Shown one piece after another: positions 47,998 through 59,655 of a stretch of DNA of 64,000 nucleotides. Origin of the DNA: Rutstroemia sp. NJR-2017a BVV2 (Eukaryota > Ascomycota > Leotiomycetes > Helotiales > Rutstroemiaceae). Location of the stretch: the NCBI GenBank assembly GCA_002946415.1, contig NJPS01000050.1:310001-374000 (forward strand), in the 5' to 3' direction. Made by a program: the position numbers and the translations under genes. Position 1 is the stretch's first letter, and every line of letters begins with the position of its first letter. The notes below the pieces were generated by a model, which saw only the letters and a program-made list of their open reading frames with translations, was not told where the DNA came from and ran no database searches.

Positions 47998-49650
47998 ATG
48001 AAGTTTACTTATTCCAGCTGTTCTCAGCGCCGTTTTCCTCGCAGTAACATTGAAGTTTGTTCGGCTCAGGAATGTCTCTTCGCGACCAACAGGATCATTG
48101 CTTCCTTCATCAATTATCTTGGAGGCCGCTCTCGGTGGTGTAGAAAAGCCTTCATCTTTCGGGGTAACGTCATTTCTACGGTAATACAAGTCCTTGAAAT
48201 AAGTGATATGATCACTGACTAACCTGATCTCAGCTTCATCCTTCATTATGGGCACACACTGTTTTCTATTCATCACGAGATTGTCCCTGATGTTCCTAAT
48301 ATTCAGAAGCTGCTTGTCAAAAGCCACGAAAAATTCGATATGCATCCGATGGGCATCTCTGTGTTGAGGAAAATCTTCGGCTATAATTCTGGGGAGATGT
48401 CTCGAGCAGAGTATGCTGAAATACATGATAGCTTTATGAAAGTACTTACACACGACTTTGTGAACGAGGCAGCCGGTACTGCTGCTCTTGGTCGCAGCAA
48501 TATTGGGGGCAAAGTCACTCATCTTTGATCAGTTTTACAGAAGAGCCTGACCTACAGCGACGATGGGTTAGCGAATATCAAAGTGCTGGCACAAGACCAT
48601 GGAGGCCAAACAGGACTTGCAGAGCTTGATCTGGAGAGCCTACTAAAAGCATTAAGCTTCCGCATAGCTATTCCGCTTTTGTATGGCCATGACTGTCTTC
48701 ATCGAAACACTTCACTACTCCAAGATTTAGAAATTTTCGCAAGTCAAGCAGTTCCGCTGCTTGCCATCGGTATGCCGAAATGGCTTCCAATAAAGTCATT
48801 TCAGCAGGGGATTGCAGCCCGAGGACGGTTGCATGAATCTTTCACCTCTCTTTATCGTCGTATAAGACAGTACCGCAATGGCGAAGCTGTCGAGTATGAT
48901 GCCGATATGAGCGACGTTAGTGAAAATACGCTTAACAGATACAAGGTGTTCGATCGCCATGGTGTTTCGATAGATGGTATCGCTCAGATCGAGCTTTCGA
49001 TATTGTCGGCACAGAATAAAAACACACAGCAGATGCTTTTCTGGTTTATATTCTACATCTACTCTGTTCCTGGATTCCTGGAATCACTGCGGCACGAAAT
49101 TTCCTCATCTGGAGGAATCTCGATAACTAGTGATGAGCGACCCGAAATCAAAAAAGTGGACATCAATACTCTTGGAAGAGAGTACCTACTCTTAAAATCC
49201 TCATTTCTTGAAACATTTTGGTTGGTCGAGGAATTAGTGATGTTTCGACAAGTTACCCAAGAAGTAAACTTTGACGATGGTGTGCATCAGTATTGTCTAC
49301 GCCCAGGATCCTGGCTTTCAGTCTCAACTTGTCTCACCAAACATGACCCGGCGTTCTATCCTCACCCTCTCAAATTTATTCCAGACAGATTTATTCAGGA
49401 CAACGCGACAACAGGACAAAAAGAAGTAAGTTACAAAAATTTAAGGCCATGGGGTATAGATGCGGGTATGTGTAAAAGCCGCACGTTTGCAGAGAGACAA
49501 CTTCTAGCTGTAGCAGCTAGTATTATTACATTATGGGATCTCGAACCACGAGACGGAATGTGGAAACACCCCGGCTTCGCAACTGGTGCGACTATTTTAG
49601 CTCCTAAGAATAAACTGTATGTTAGTATTAAGCGACGATGTTTTCATTGA
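47998..49650 (+). pseudogene. cytochrome P450, disrupted
   Basis: The P450 body is visible in one frame from about 48223: HTLFSIHHEIVPDVPNIQKL, HEKFDMHPMGISVLRKIFG, EIHDSFMKVL, then DLESLLKALSFRIAIPLLYG. The haem loop RPWGIDAGMCKSRTFAERQ holds the cysteine ligand. Damage is extensive. A TGA at 48526-48528 interrupts the frame. A TAA lies at 48220-48222. The probable membrane anchor (LLIPAVLSAVFLAVTLKF, about 48005-48058) is in a different frame from the nearest ATG (47998). The invariant ExxR reads E-T-F-W, and the C-x-G after the haem cysteine reads C-K-S. It resembles fungal P450s of the CYP7/CYP8-like type. Function is lost by these criteria. The former substrate is unknown. Confidence 0.8.
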
Positions 49651-50315
49651 TATACCTAAATCGATGGATGTATTATTCAATAATAGCCAAAATCAAAACG
49701 TTCCAGAGGGTAGGTCGACGATGTGTACAAGTATGTCAATTTTAGTGACTTAACCTTACGTGTTACAGCATCTCCTGCTTGCTCGGCTTTTCTCATGAGC
49801 AGTTTTCCCACGAGGCATATCAATGTCTGAATGATCCCTTCAACGTTGAAATCCATTACTCATCTATCCACGTGATTTAAACATTATCATGGCATCTCAA
49901 AAGAGCGTGTTGATTTCGGAGTCCGAGAACAATCGATGGTCAGTGTTTTCATAGCATCCCGATTGCAGTACGACAGCCGAGAACATGCTTAATACAGTAT
50001 ATCGGCTCCACACGCGCGGTCCGAGCCAGCGGGAACGTGGGGCGGAAAAGAGAATCAGCTGCCGGTAGCAGGGAATCCCGGGTGGAATGCACAAAAGCGA
50101 GATTGCGCCATCTAGACTCGTCAGAACGGCTTTCCTTTCATTTTTGATTCTGTATTGGCAACCTCGAATTGCATGGGAGGGAATCTAAGACCATGGGTTT
50201 TTATACTATAGTACTCTTTATTCGACAATGCTACTACAAGTATTCACCACAACAACCTCCGGCTTCCCCGCCCCTCTTCGTTTTACGCTTCCCGCCTTCC
50301 ATCCCGTCACCACCC
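49651..50315. other. intergenic region with a dispersed-repeat segment
   Basis: About 665 bp between the P450 relic and the second O-methyltransferase. Its left half (49705-49940) is collinear in three patches with sequence flanking the reductase gene at 40909-42640. No gene is supported. Confidence 0.5.
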
Positions 50316-51736
50316 CTACCTCTGCTTCAAACGACACTCAATATGGGAGTGCGTTCCCACTGGATATCTCCAAATATTGACAATTTCCAAACCCGCCGCA
50401 CCTATAATCTCCTCAAACTCTGACTTCGACTTCTCTTTCCCATTCAACATCATCATGCACAAATCCATCCAGTAGATGAACATATCGCCTCCAAATTCCG
50501 TCTTCTCCGGGCGGATATTGTCTGCGATTACGAGTCTGGATTTTGGTCCCATGGCCGATGCGATATTTTTGAGGAGTTGTACACAGACGGGCTCGTAAAA
50601 ATCGTGGAGGATGCGACGGATGAAGTAAACGTGTGCATCTAAGAGCGATGTCAGTACCACGATATGCAGAAACGGAGTTTAACGATGAGACTAATTGCTT
50701 ACGTTTGACAGGCTGCGGGGTATGAAAGTCATACACCATCTTCTCAATATTTGGAATTCGCTCATCCGGTAATTTATCCAGTACATCCGAACGATCCTGC
50801 AGGATCAATTTCGCCCCAAATCCAGCTGGAGCTTCTTTCTGCAATGCAACCAGAGCTTGCCCTTGACCACCCCCGATATCGACGACGAAAGCTCGATCTT
50901 TCTCCGCTTCTACTTCTTCCTTCATGCTCGCGAATGGGAATAAACCTAAGATGGGGACAGTCTGCTCCATTTGCACCATGGTTGTGTTAAACATGTGGAG
51001 GCGTTCGGGGGTATGCGATATCGCTTCATAGTAGGTCTTTCCCTCGAGACCATGGCCGTACGCGAAAGGAGATTTCTTGAGGTCGTATAAATCTTCACGG
51101 GAATGGGTTTTGAAGTATTCGGGTAGCTTCATGAATGGTGGGGTTTCGTCATAACTTAGCACGAGATGAGTGGTTGGAATTTTGATAGACTAAGGAACTA
51201 TGTCTTACATCATTCTGAATAGTTCTAGACCGGCTCCCGGGAGAAATGCGCGGGATTTGTTGTTGTGCTGGAAAACGTCTGGTGCGACTTCTTCCCCGAT
51301 GCCTAACATGACGGTGATGCGCAGAGCTCGAGCTGCATGGACAGATTAGGATTGAGCTTAGATCAACACAGGGGTGTTTAGTTACCTATGGCAGATTCCT
51401 CAATCTCAAGCAAAGCAGCAAGGTCTTTAGTGCTGATAGGTCCTTCAGCGGGCATCTTCTCAAAAACTCCAAGCTCGGTGAGGAGGTGAAGGGCAGCTAT
51501 CCCAGCCGTCTAGACCAAGCAGTGTTTTTAGAAAACTTCCCAGATACCGGGGCTCGGCAACTCACCATTTCCCATTGTCTGTTTAACACATCTAGGGGCT
51601 CCTCTAGGAGATACCGAAGCTTATCAACTTGGTTGAGAAGCCTGGCTCGAGTATGCTGATCACCGTCGAAGTCCTTGACCGCTGCAGCTATTTCGTTCGC
51701 GGTCTTCTCGAGGTCCTCGTGCTTGTTTATCCCCAT
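50316..51736 (-). CDS. SAM-dependent O-methyltransferase (second copy)
   Basis: Five exons (51736-51566, 51509-51386, 51332-51209, 51154-50703, 50638-50316) give about 397 residues with all phases matching. After a helical N-terminus the winged-helix region reads LHLLTELGVFEKMPAEGPIS, and the SAM loop is FVVDIGGGQGQALV. LILQDRSDVL, the catalytic-His motif RRILHDF, LVIADNIRPEKTEFGGD and the C-terminal GTHSHIECRLK complete the class II O-methyltransferase pattern. It differs clearly from the copy at 26-28 kb in sequence and intron positions, so it is not a recent duplicate. The start at 51736 (MGINKHEDLEK) is favoured over an in-frame ATG at 51847, which would add a hydrophobic, unlikely extension. 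The substrate is unknown. Confidence 0.88.
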
Positions 51737-52407
51737 AGTGATGATATTTGTCTTGACAGTCGAAACAGTAAATAAAAGTAGCAGAATGCTCTTATCGAGA
51801 TACCGAAGTTTCTGCGTTTGCTGAAGATATCCCTCGAATGTCGACACGTCCTTGCGACACAGGGTCCAGACGGTTAGTGGGGTAAACTATCCCCAATATC
51901 GATGTAAGACTGGCGTGGCACGTGTCCTCTTCGATGTGAGATGTCGGGAATTATTCTTCACCAGCATCCTAAAACCGAGCCTAAACACATTGTGGATTCT
52001 TCATTCCGGAAATATATCTTCGGAGGCGGAGGCGAACCCTACCGAGACACCAACATTTGCGGGACGTTTATTTCGATAAAATTCACTTCGGGGCCCAATA
52101 AACTATGCGCCGTTTATCGGATCTGAAAGATGCTGTTGGTAATTTTAATTAAACGTCCAGGCACTACAGATGTAGTCCGATCGTCCCTAAGGGGAGAGGG
52201 ACGTACTAAGCGAAGGCCTCTAATATATAATGACCTCCAAGAAGTAATACCAAGAACCACAAGGCGATAAAAATACCTTCTTCCAGTATCGGATCCAAAG
52301 GGTTGGAACAGTTGGAAGGAAAATCTGGCGTGTTCTTCAACAAACTCATTTACTCCCCACACAGCGAATTCTAAGAACTTAGGAACAGGTGCTGTATAAT
52401 CGAAAAA
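51737..52407. promoter_or_regulatory. divergent intergenic region between two methyltransferase genes
   Basis: About 670 bp between the starts of the divergent O-methyltransferase and LaeA-like methyltransferase genes, probably shared upstream sequence. No convincing ORF or repeat was seen. Confidence 0.4.
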
Positions 52408-53726
52408 ATGTCCGAAGGCGAGTACATCGAGCCTAGTCATGAAGAGTTTGAGGATGAGGTTGGATTTATCAATCGTTGATGTTAGTCATTACTGACCAGA
52501 CCATAGGGCGCAGATTTTGGGGACGATACACGAGGTTCTCTTGCCTCTCTGACATCAAGTATCAGGAAAGGTGTTGAAGAAGATGGGAGAACGTATGCTA
52601 CGTATGGCCGAGAAGGTTGTAATCTAATTCTCTTCACGAATTGCCAGTGCTGACGAGACAGAGTACGGCATGCCAATGGACGAAAAGGAGATGGAGAGGA
52701 TAGATATGGCGCATGAGAAATATTATATACTCCTAGAGAAAAAGCGGTTTCTTGCTCCGATAGACCCGAATCTCCAGCGAGTACTGGATTTGGGCTGTGG
52801 AACAGGTAGGTTCCCCAAGCCCCTTCTGCAGATATGATCAACTGATAGATATCGAGGAATGTGGAGTATAGATTTTGCTGATGCCCATCCATCTGCTGAG
52901 GTGAGCAGCCTGAATCAAACATTTGAAATGAGCACTAACCATATCAGGTCGTCGGCGTGGACATTGCTCCGATCCAGCCAAGATGGTAAGTCATATGAAC
53001 TATCCGGGATCAAATACTGATGATATTCAATCAGGGTTCCTTCAAATTGTCAATTTCAAGTGGATGATATCACGATGCCGTGGACATGGCAGAAGGATAG
53101 ATTCGATTTTATCTTCTTGAGAGATCTGCTCTTTTCCATCAGGGACTGGCCAGCTTTGATCCGGCAATGTTATGAGTATGATCAAGTCCTTCCGATTCCG
53201 ATGATATGTGTTAATGATTGGTAGCCATCTCAAACCCGGGGGTTGGGTAGAGTTCGAATCAATATTAGGTGTCCTCGGGTGTGATGATGGCACGGTTCCT
53301 CCAGACAGCAAGTTCAGGGAATATGATAAACACACCCGAGAAGCAGCGAATATTTATGGAACACCGCTGGAAGATGTCGCATCATTCAAGAAGTGGTTTG
53401 AAGAAGCCGGGTTCGAAGCAGTGGTAGAAAAAAAGTACAAGATCCCGACGAATCCATGGCCGAAAGATCCTCGTCTGAAGTTGATTGGTGCTTTTGAGCA
53501 GCAAAATTTCCTCACTGGCATTGAAGGAATGAGCATTCGTGCTTTGAAAGCATTGGGCTGGAGTTATGAAGAAATCGTCGTATTTCTTGCAGCCGTGAAG
53601 AAAGAAATAAAAGATAAAAGACAACATCCATATTACCCATTGTAAGTTTGATGCAGCATGCCTAGCTATCGTGGCTAACTGAATAGCTATGTTGTTTATG
53701 GACGCAAGCCTGAAGCAAAGATTTGA
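52408..53726 (+). CDS. LaeA-like class I SAM methyltransferase
   Basis: Eight small exons (52408-52458, 52507-52615, 52662-52805, 52857-52900, 52948-52985, 53035-53175, 53225-53641, 53687-53726) give about 327 residues, the usual length. All phases match, and no shadow frame explains the pattern. Motifs: GRTYATYGREEYGMPMDEKE, the SAM loop VLDLGCGTGMWSIDFADAHP, VVGVDIAPIQPRWVP, FIFLRDLLFSIRDWPALIRQ and LKPGGWVEFES, with a tail ending VVYGRKPEAKI. This is the fungal family containing LaeA/LaeA-like proteins and cluster-encoded methyltransferases. True LaeA is a global regulator, but most members are uncharacterised, so only the methyltransferase fold is claimed. It is divergent from the O-methyltransferase, which fits a metabolic gene cluster. 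Confidence 0.88.
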
Positions 53727-54658
53727 AGTCCTGGGGTTCTATTGGACAGAATTTAATTTAGAAACATCGTTCGAATTAATATCTATATTTACAAGAGAAG
53801 AAAATGCGAGAAGTAGAATCGGATTATTGTAACGATGAGGGGCATGCTTTCAAAGACAGGATAAGATGCTGGCGACCGACTTCTAATCTCACCCACAAGG
53901 TAGTTGGGGGCAAGAAGTAGGATCAGGTTCTTGTAATGATGAGGGATAATTGCATGCAAACGGCCCGTAGTGCTGCTTTTGCAAATTGTGTTGGTGCCGC
54001 AATGATGCGATCCTGAAGGCTGACGCCCCCATTAGACTTGTAAATAGACCAGTAAGAAAGACGTGACAGAGCCTGTATCACACTGACTTCATAATCACTG
54101 ATACTGTAAACACGTGAAGTACAGCCTCGAGCGAGTTTACCCCTTTTTGATACTCCGAAATTGAACATCGGCTTTTCGAGGCGTTCAATAAATTACAGAT
54201 AATTATTTTCTTCAGGCAGCTGCATTAGGAATGGAATTATCAACCAATAATATTTATACTATCCCACTTCAGCTGGAGCTGAGGCTTTTTGGCCCCCCCG
54301 GTAATATTAGGTGGAGAGTTACACAAAAACGGAATGTTTTAACTCTGAAGCCCTAATCGTCGAACTTACCTTGTAAATATAAAAGAAGCACTGGATGAGA
54401 AAGTTTCCATTGGCTATAGACCCCTTCCTCTCCTGGAAGGAGCTTAACCTTCGTTCCACGAACGATCACAGTTCGATGCCTGGATGTGACTTCCAGCCAC
54501 AGGAGAACACATCTTTAATATTACAGCAATTCAGATTCATAAATCCAGCATCAATCTCGAAATAATTTTCTTGCAGTATAGGGTTTCTAACTTTCTGCTG
54601 ACGAATATATCTCGACTTCGTACTCAAATAGGTCTATTACTTGATTGAAGCTCTCGCC
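53727..54658. other. intergenic region
   Basis: About 930 bp with no supported gene. Sequence near 53812-53830 (AGTAGAATCGGATTATTGT) and near 53918-53936 (AGTAGGATCAGGTTCTTGT) repeats, followed each time by AATGATGAGGG-type sequence, marking a small diverged duplication. Confidence 0.4.
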
Positions 54659-57126
54659 ATGGCATCCATCCCTCTCCTTCCCCTGAGGCTTCTCGGCAGA
54701 GCCAAGGGCAAATTCAAAGTCTTCGACAAGCGCGAATATGCGGATCTCAAGGTGGATCATTTTGACATTCTCACTCACGTGTGGGGCAACACCTGCGACC
54801 CGTATGACTGCAAAATAGATGGTGTCAGCTGGAATGTTATACTATCTCGGAGGAAGATAAAAAACATCACGCGCTTGATGGATAAGGCTAAAATAGAGTA
54901 CTTGTGGGTTGATTCTCTATGCCTCAACCAAGAAGACGAGACAGAGATGAATGTTGAGGTGCTCAAGATGTACGAGTACTACAAAAGCGCGCGGAAATGC
55001 TATGCTTTGATGGAAATGCACGACGTGTGGGATCCGCAGAATATAGTGACCGATTTGAGGCACATTGACCATATCCTTACATATATGACAGGGACAGCGC
55101 TTGCAGAAGAAGCTGGAATGGGTCGGAACGTGATCAACTTTCTGGATAAGTGGTCGAACGCAAATTGGGTCTTCCCTATGGACCGAACAACCGCGATGTC
55201 TGCCGCCATAGAATTAGGTGTACTTAATTGCTACGCAACGTGCATTGGTCGAGTCAAGTCGCTATTCAAGAATGAGTACTTCACCCGGGTTTGGACCTTT
55301 CAAGAAATGTTGCTCGGAAAGAACATAACCATATACGGAATAAACGAGGTTGATATAGAATGTGTAGGACAGCTTATGACGTGGATGAACCTAGCTACAG
55401 ACTGTGTGGATAAGGCGCTTAAGCTACGAGACTGGATCGATCGTTCCAGAGACATCAAGAATGCATTGGTCTATACAGTTATGAGGATAATAAATGAGGA
55501 TCTTCTGAATCTCGGTTTTTTAAAAGCACAAGCAAGAGGAATTAATAGTGCTAAGTCCGATATCATAAACGGAGGGCCGTTTTGGTGGCACGACAACTGT
55601 GAGTTATTCTGGGGCTAAATTTCTCATCACTCCATGATGCTTCATCATCAAATGGTCGTGGAAAACTGCTAACGTCTTCATTGTTTAGATAAGGGAGTAG
55701 CCAATATCTTTTCAGCGATCTCTATCACCCCGCGAGAATGCCGTCGAAAGCATGACATCTTCAGGGGGCTCCTGGGGATCTTTAATGGATTGTTCACTGC
55801 GGAAGAGGCAGCTGCGCAATTATATGGTGATGATATAGAAAAGATGTCTTTTGCATTTTTCAAGCAGTTGTCTCTGAAGACAGGCTTTGCAGTAAGCAAC
55901 CTTTCTATCCATATTCTCAACCCTCCCCACACAACCTCGGTCATCCTTCTAACCTTTCGTTAATATTCGCCGATCTTGGAGATCATTTCACTAACTTGCC
56001 TAAGTGGACGAGGCTCGCCGTAAGCAGAGAAAAAAGGGAACAGTATGATTGGATACCAGTGGTAAAATATCAGAGCGACATCACGACAAGCGACTGCTAC
56101 GCTGCGGTATTCAATATGGGGTTGCTGGATCGAAAAAAGGGCTCAGCTAAGGCGGATGCAATGACCGACATCATTGGGGAACCTCGAAAATATATGAAAA
56201 TCGAACTATGCGAAAGAGATCCGGCGGACAACAAGTTCCGATTCGAGTTCAAGGGTTGCAACTGCGGAAGAAAGGTCAAAACCGGCGTCTTCAGTAGCAA
56301 GCCAATACTTTCCTACGATCAACCTATAACTGTGGTAGGAGATGAGACTGGTCGGGCGTTGGTCCAATGTGCCACAATATTAGGGAGCATTATCGACCCC
56401 GGACATAAAGTCGTTGAATACAGAAGGAGGTTGCTCAAAAAATTGCAACCATCATGGAAATTTACCGACCCTCTTGCGAAGCCTATGGGGTGGGAAGACA
56501 AGTGTGTCAGTGGCACTTACTGGGAACACCTGATCGACTTCAGAGTCCACAACACATCCGTGAATTACATCATGGAATCGGTATCCTGTGGGTCTCGTCT
56601 TGAGAACGAAAGCACATCCAAAATTCTGTGCAAGTTGGAAGTTAATTGCGGGTGCAAGATAATTGGATCATTTCCGTTGGTTTTTCAAGCGCTAACAGCC
56701 GTAGAAGGGAGTTCCCTTGGCAAAAAATCTGTGAAGTATGACAAGGACGGGCGGATAATCTGGCAAGATGGACTCGGCTTGGTGCAAGTTGGAGATGTAG
56801 GCAAGATATTTCACCTAGTAGCTTATGGTGGTGATATCAGCGCATACAAATCTTACGCCTCTAGATGCAGACGCACAGATTTGCACAAGAGGATAATCGC
56901 CAAGCCAGTATGGCCGAAAAGTAGAGTAATGGTGGGAGAAGAATTCACTCATGGGATTGGGAATTTTATGAGAAATTATGGTTATGTGAACACGGGAGGA
57001 TCTGGGAACTTACTTATATGCAGAAATCAGCCATTGGACAAGTATAAGGTGATAGGTGTTTGTATGGATCAGAAGATGGAGGTTAAAAAGGGCTCAACGA
57101 AGGAAAAATATGTAACCATACAATGA
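54659..57126 (+). CDS. HET-domain (heterokaryon incompatibility-type) protein
   Basis: Three exons (54659-55598, 55689-55891, 56005-57126) give about 754 residues. All three HET blocks are present near the N-terminus: FDILTHVWGN, YLWVDSLCLNQEDETE and FTRVWTFQEMLLGKN (residues about 40-220). A helical middle region contains the spliced joins WWHDN-Y-KGVANIF and LKTGFA-WTRLAV. The C-terminal half has a Cys-containing beta-rich region (FKGCNCGRKV, LEVNCGCKIIG) that I cannot assign. HET proteins mediate allorecognition and cell death in filamentous ascomycetes, usually by pairing with a partner; specificity cannot be read from sequence. The ATG at 54659 is the first in frame. Confidence 0.85.
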
Positions 57127-57463
57127 TTGCTGGGGTGGTAGATATCTAGTATCTCTATTTCAAGTTTATCACTAATACGCACCACTGAGATTCAGAATAC
57201 TCACTTCAAAGTTCGGTGGGAACTCATGATCGGACATATTGTCGTATTATGATTCAGTATACCAGACTCATTCCTAAAATCAAGGTCTCCACCGCATTTG
57301 TGTCAGATAAAACTCGCGCATCTGCCACCATTCAGAATCGATCTTGGCGTATGCGGCGTATTCTCAGAATTCAAAAACACTTGGTCCGTCTAGCTTTCAA
57401 CACACTTTGCGCAAGATCACAGAAATGGGATTAGATTTCTATAATACCAGACCTCGCTAACAT
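57127..57463. other. short convergent intergenic region
   Basis: About 340 bp between the stop codons of the HET gene and the acetyltransferase gene. Nothing was recognised. Confidence 0.4.
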
Positions 57464-58306
57464 CTAGTCCTCCTCCCACGAATACACAGTCTTTCCTTGC
57501 TCAAATTTCCCCCCTTTGGGCCTCCATATCAACCAAACGCGATACGGTTCTGGCGCAATGATCTTCTTCAATCTTGCAAACTCTTCCTCATCACCCTCTG
57601 TGGCCGGTGGTAGGTCTAGGAAGAATGGGCGAACGATGACGAAACCATGAGCTTTGTACAATTCACGTCCGTCATCGGTTGATTCGACGAATGCCTCAAG
57701 TCCCATTTCGTCGGCGAGCTTGCAACCCCACTCCATCATCAAACTTCCTGCCCCTTTGCGGCGGTGTTCCGGATCTACAAAGCAGTAGTTCACGACTATA
57801 TGAACAGTTTGTATTAGCATCTTATCGGTGTTGATCCGGATATATCGTAAAATGAAGGGGAAAGGAAGACGGTATTCTTACGCAAGTGAGGACGATTCAT
57901 AACCGATGGACGACCGCCAAAGAATATTTCGAGCATATGATCGGAAATAGTCTTTAATGGGCCTATAACTAGTCAGATGCTCGATCTTCCGCTACTTTCA
58001 GTGAGAAAGCAAGACATACCTTCTGGCCACCAGGTTGCTTTTATCATTGGTTGTGGTGTCAAAAATGGATTTGTTTTGTAAATAATCCATTGAGCACCAC
58101 TAATCACATCTTTCCCATCCCTCACTGTCAGTGACTATTTGGCGTACCTGATGCCAGCCCCACTGTCTTTCAGTACACTCTTCAATACTGGGACCTTTGA
58201 GAGCTTCCCAGAACCCGTTGGCTGGCATGGCATAAGCTTTATGCTCGACTTTCACTACTTCTGCGAATTCAGCCGCATTGGTTACTTCTGAGAGCTGAAG
58301 TGGCAT
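57464..58306 (-). pseudogene. GNAT-family N-acetyltransferase, probably frameshifted
   Basis: Minus-strand exons can be followed from 58306 (MPLQLSEVTNAAEF, NGFWEALKGPSIEECTERQW) to a final part with the acetyl-CoA site VNYCFVDPEHRRKGAGSLMM, ADEMGLEAFVESTDDGREL and YKAHGFVIVRPF. Clear joins are 58020/57962 and 57882/57795. Between exon 1 and the segment reading DGKDVISGAQWIIYKT the frames do not connect. VTD in one frame is followed by RDGKDVISGAQW in the next, as if one A were inserted near 58121-58126 and a short loop were lost. An alternative 52-nt intron with a GTACTG donor would restore frame but delete the conserved ERQWGWH. I favour a lesion, although a sequencing error or unusual splicing could explain it. 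Confidence 0.6.
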
Positions 58307-59028
58307 TTTCGATTATGTAGATTGCGTTCAACGCTGGAAAGCGATTCGATTATTGGTACAATTTCGTGTCAGATAGTGTACGTGTACAATTTGATTCTAG
58401 GACGGTCAGTGATGGGAAAGACTCATCGAAACACCTGTGGTATTTATGTATCTGAGGTCGTAAGACTGGCTCGTATTTATCATAAAATCCATGGGCTCTT
58501 CTTCTACTATCTTCCAATCATAGCAAGGAATATACATCGTATATGCCTCACCTGCGCACTTCGCCATAATCGGCGTGCAAACATTTCGAGAATGTTGGCA
58601 CGGCGTTGCATTCTAAAATATCGGCACGCCCTTCACTGCGGTATCTTCGGGCGCGAATACCGGTGTGTACTTTATCCTGTTATACTACTCATCAACTATC
58701 CAAACAATATCTCCTCGAGCTAATTAGAGGAGTTACCCGATAAAGGGAGAAGGTGGCAGATCTCGAAGGATCTGATAGTTGTTGGAAGACTGTTGGGATG
58801 TTGACGTCAGATGGAGGCACAGGAGATGAAACATAAACAGGCCAAGAAATCTATTGCTAAAAGTATCGTCTGACCGGATATATGGGCGTATAGCCATGAT
58901 GGTAATATATATTGTCAATGTCCACCCTTCCAATGAAGTTGAATAGCCTGCCAGTTCCGCGAGCATACCCTGCAACTAAAAAATTGCCTTTGAGGTATGT
59001 TACTCTTTATCAAACTCAAGAAGCCAGG
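58307..59028. other. intergenic region
   Basis: About 720 bp. A 133-codon plus-strand frame at 58322-58723 shows no family features and is Arg/Ile/Cys-rich in a way typical of chance frames. No gene was called. Confidence 0.4.
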
Positions 59029-59655
59029 CTACTCGATTTCCTTGCTCTCCAGGACAGTCCCAAAGAAATCAGCAATCTCGCAAAGAGCAACTCTTGTCAG
59101 CTCCTCAGCCCCCACGCCGGGAATATCTCTGTCGCCAACCGCGTCTTGTGCAACAATGACGTCCCATCCTCTCTCGTGACATTGTCGAGCGGTCGTAGAG
59201 ATACAAACATGGGCCTGAGTTAGGATATCAGCATTTTATCTTGATTGGTGGTAGCAGGCTGGATATACCATATATCCTACCAAGACGACCTTCTTTCGTC
59301 CGGTAGTCTCCAACTCCTCCTGCAATTTGGTTCCGGTGAAAGATCCGGGAACCTGCTTAGAGATGACCGGTTCTCCATCAAGGGGCTTCAACTCGCTAAA
59401 CTCCTCTGCAAGTTCGCTATTAGGGGTAAAGACTGGCGCACCCTCAGGGGTGGAATGGACAACATGGACAACGGGTGATTTGGCGGTCCGATATTTCTGA
59501 AGAAGAGACTGAATGACCTTGCGCGATGTGTCAACGTTGGAAACGCGTAGCTTGCCGGTGGCATATTCGTTTTGGGCGTCGACAATGACCAAGACGCTGT
59601 CACTAGTGGAAGCTGTGGAGGGTGTCAAACCCAGCATCGAACGGGCGGAAGCCAT
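59029..59655 (-). CDS. isochorismatase-family cysteine hydrolase
   Basis: Two exons (59655-59269, 59214-59029) give about 190 residues, normal for the family. The catalytic triad can be placed: Asp in VLVIVDAQNEYATG, Lys in the GRKKVVLVGY region (preceding strand) and Cys in AHVCISTTARQCHERGWDV, which begins directly at exon 2. VAQDAVGDRD follows. Relatives hydrolyse amides, imides or isochorismate, and many fungal members act on nicotinamide-like or other small amides. The substrate is not determinable here. Several possible in-frame starts lie upstream of 59655, but MASARSMLGL gives a cytosolic protein of family length. Confidence 0.88.

Noticed and set aside
26353..53726. A PKS, NRPS or terpene synthase backbone
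   Set aside because: No ketosynthase, adenylation or terpene-synthase motifs were seen in any frame, so a complete biosynthetic cluster is not claimed.
58322..58723. 133-codon plus-strand ORF
   Set aside because: No family features, chance-like composition, and no supporting upstream signals were visible.
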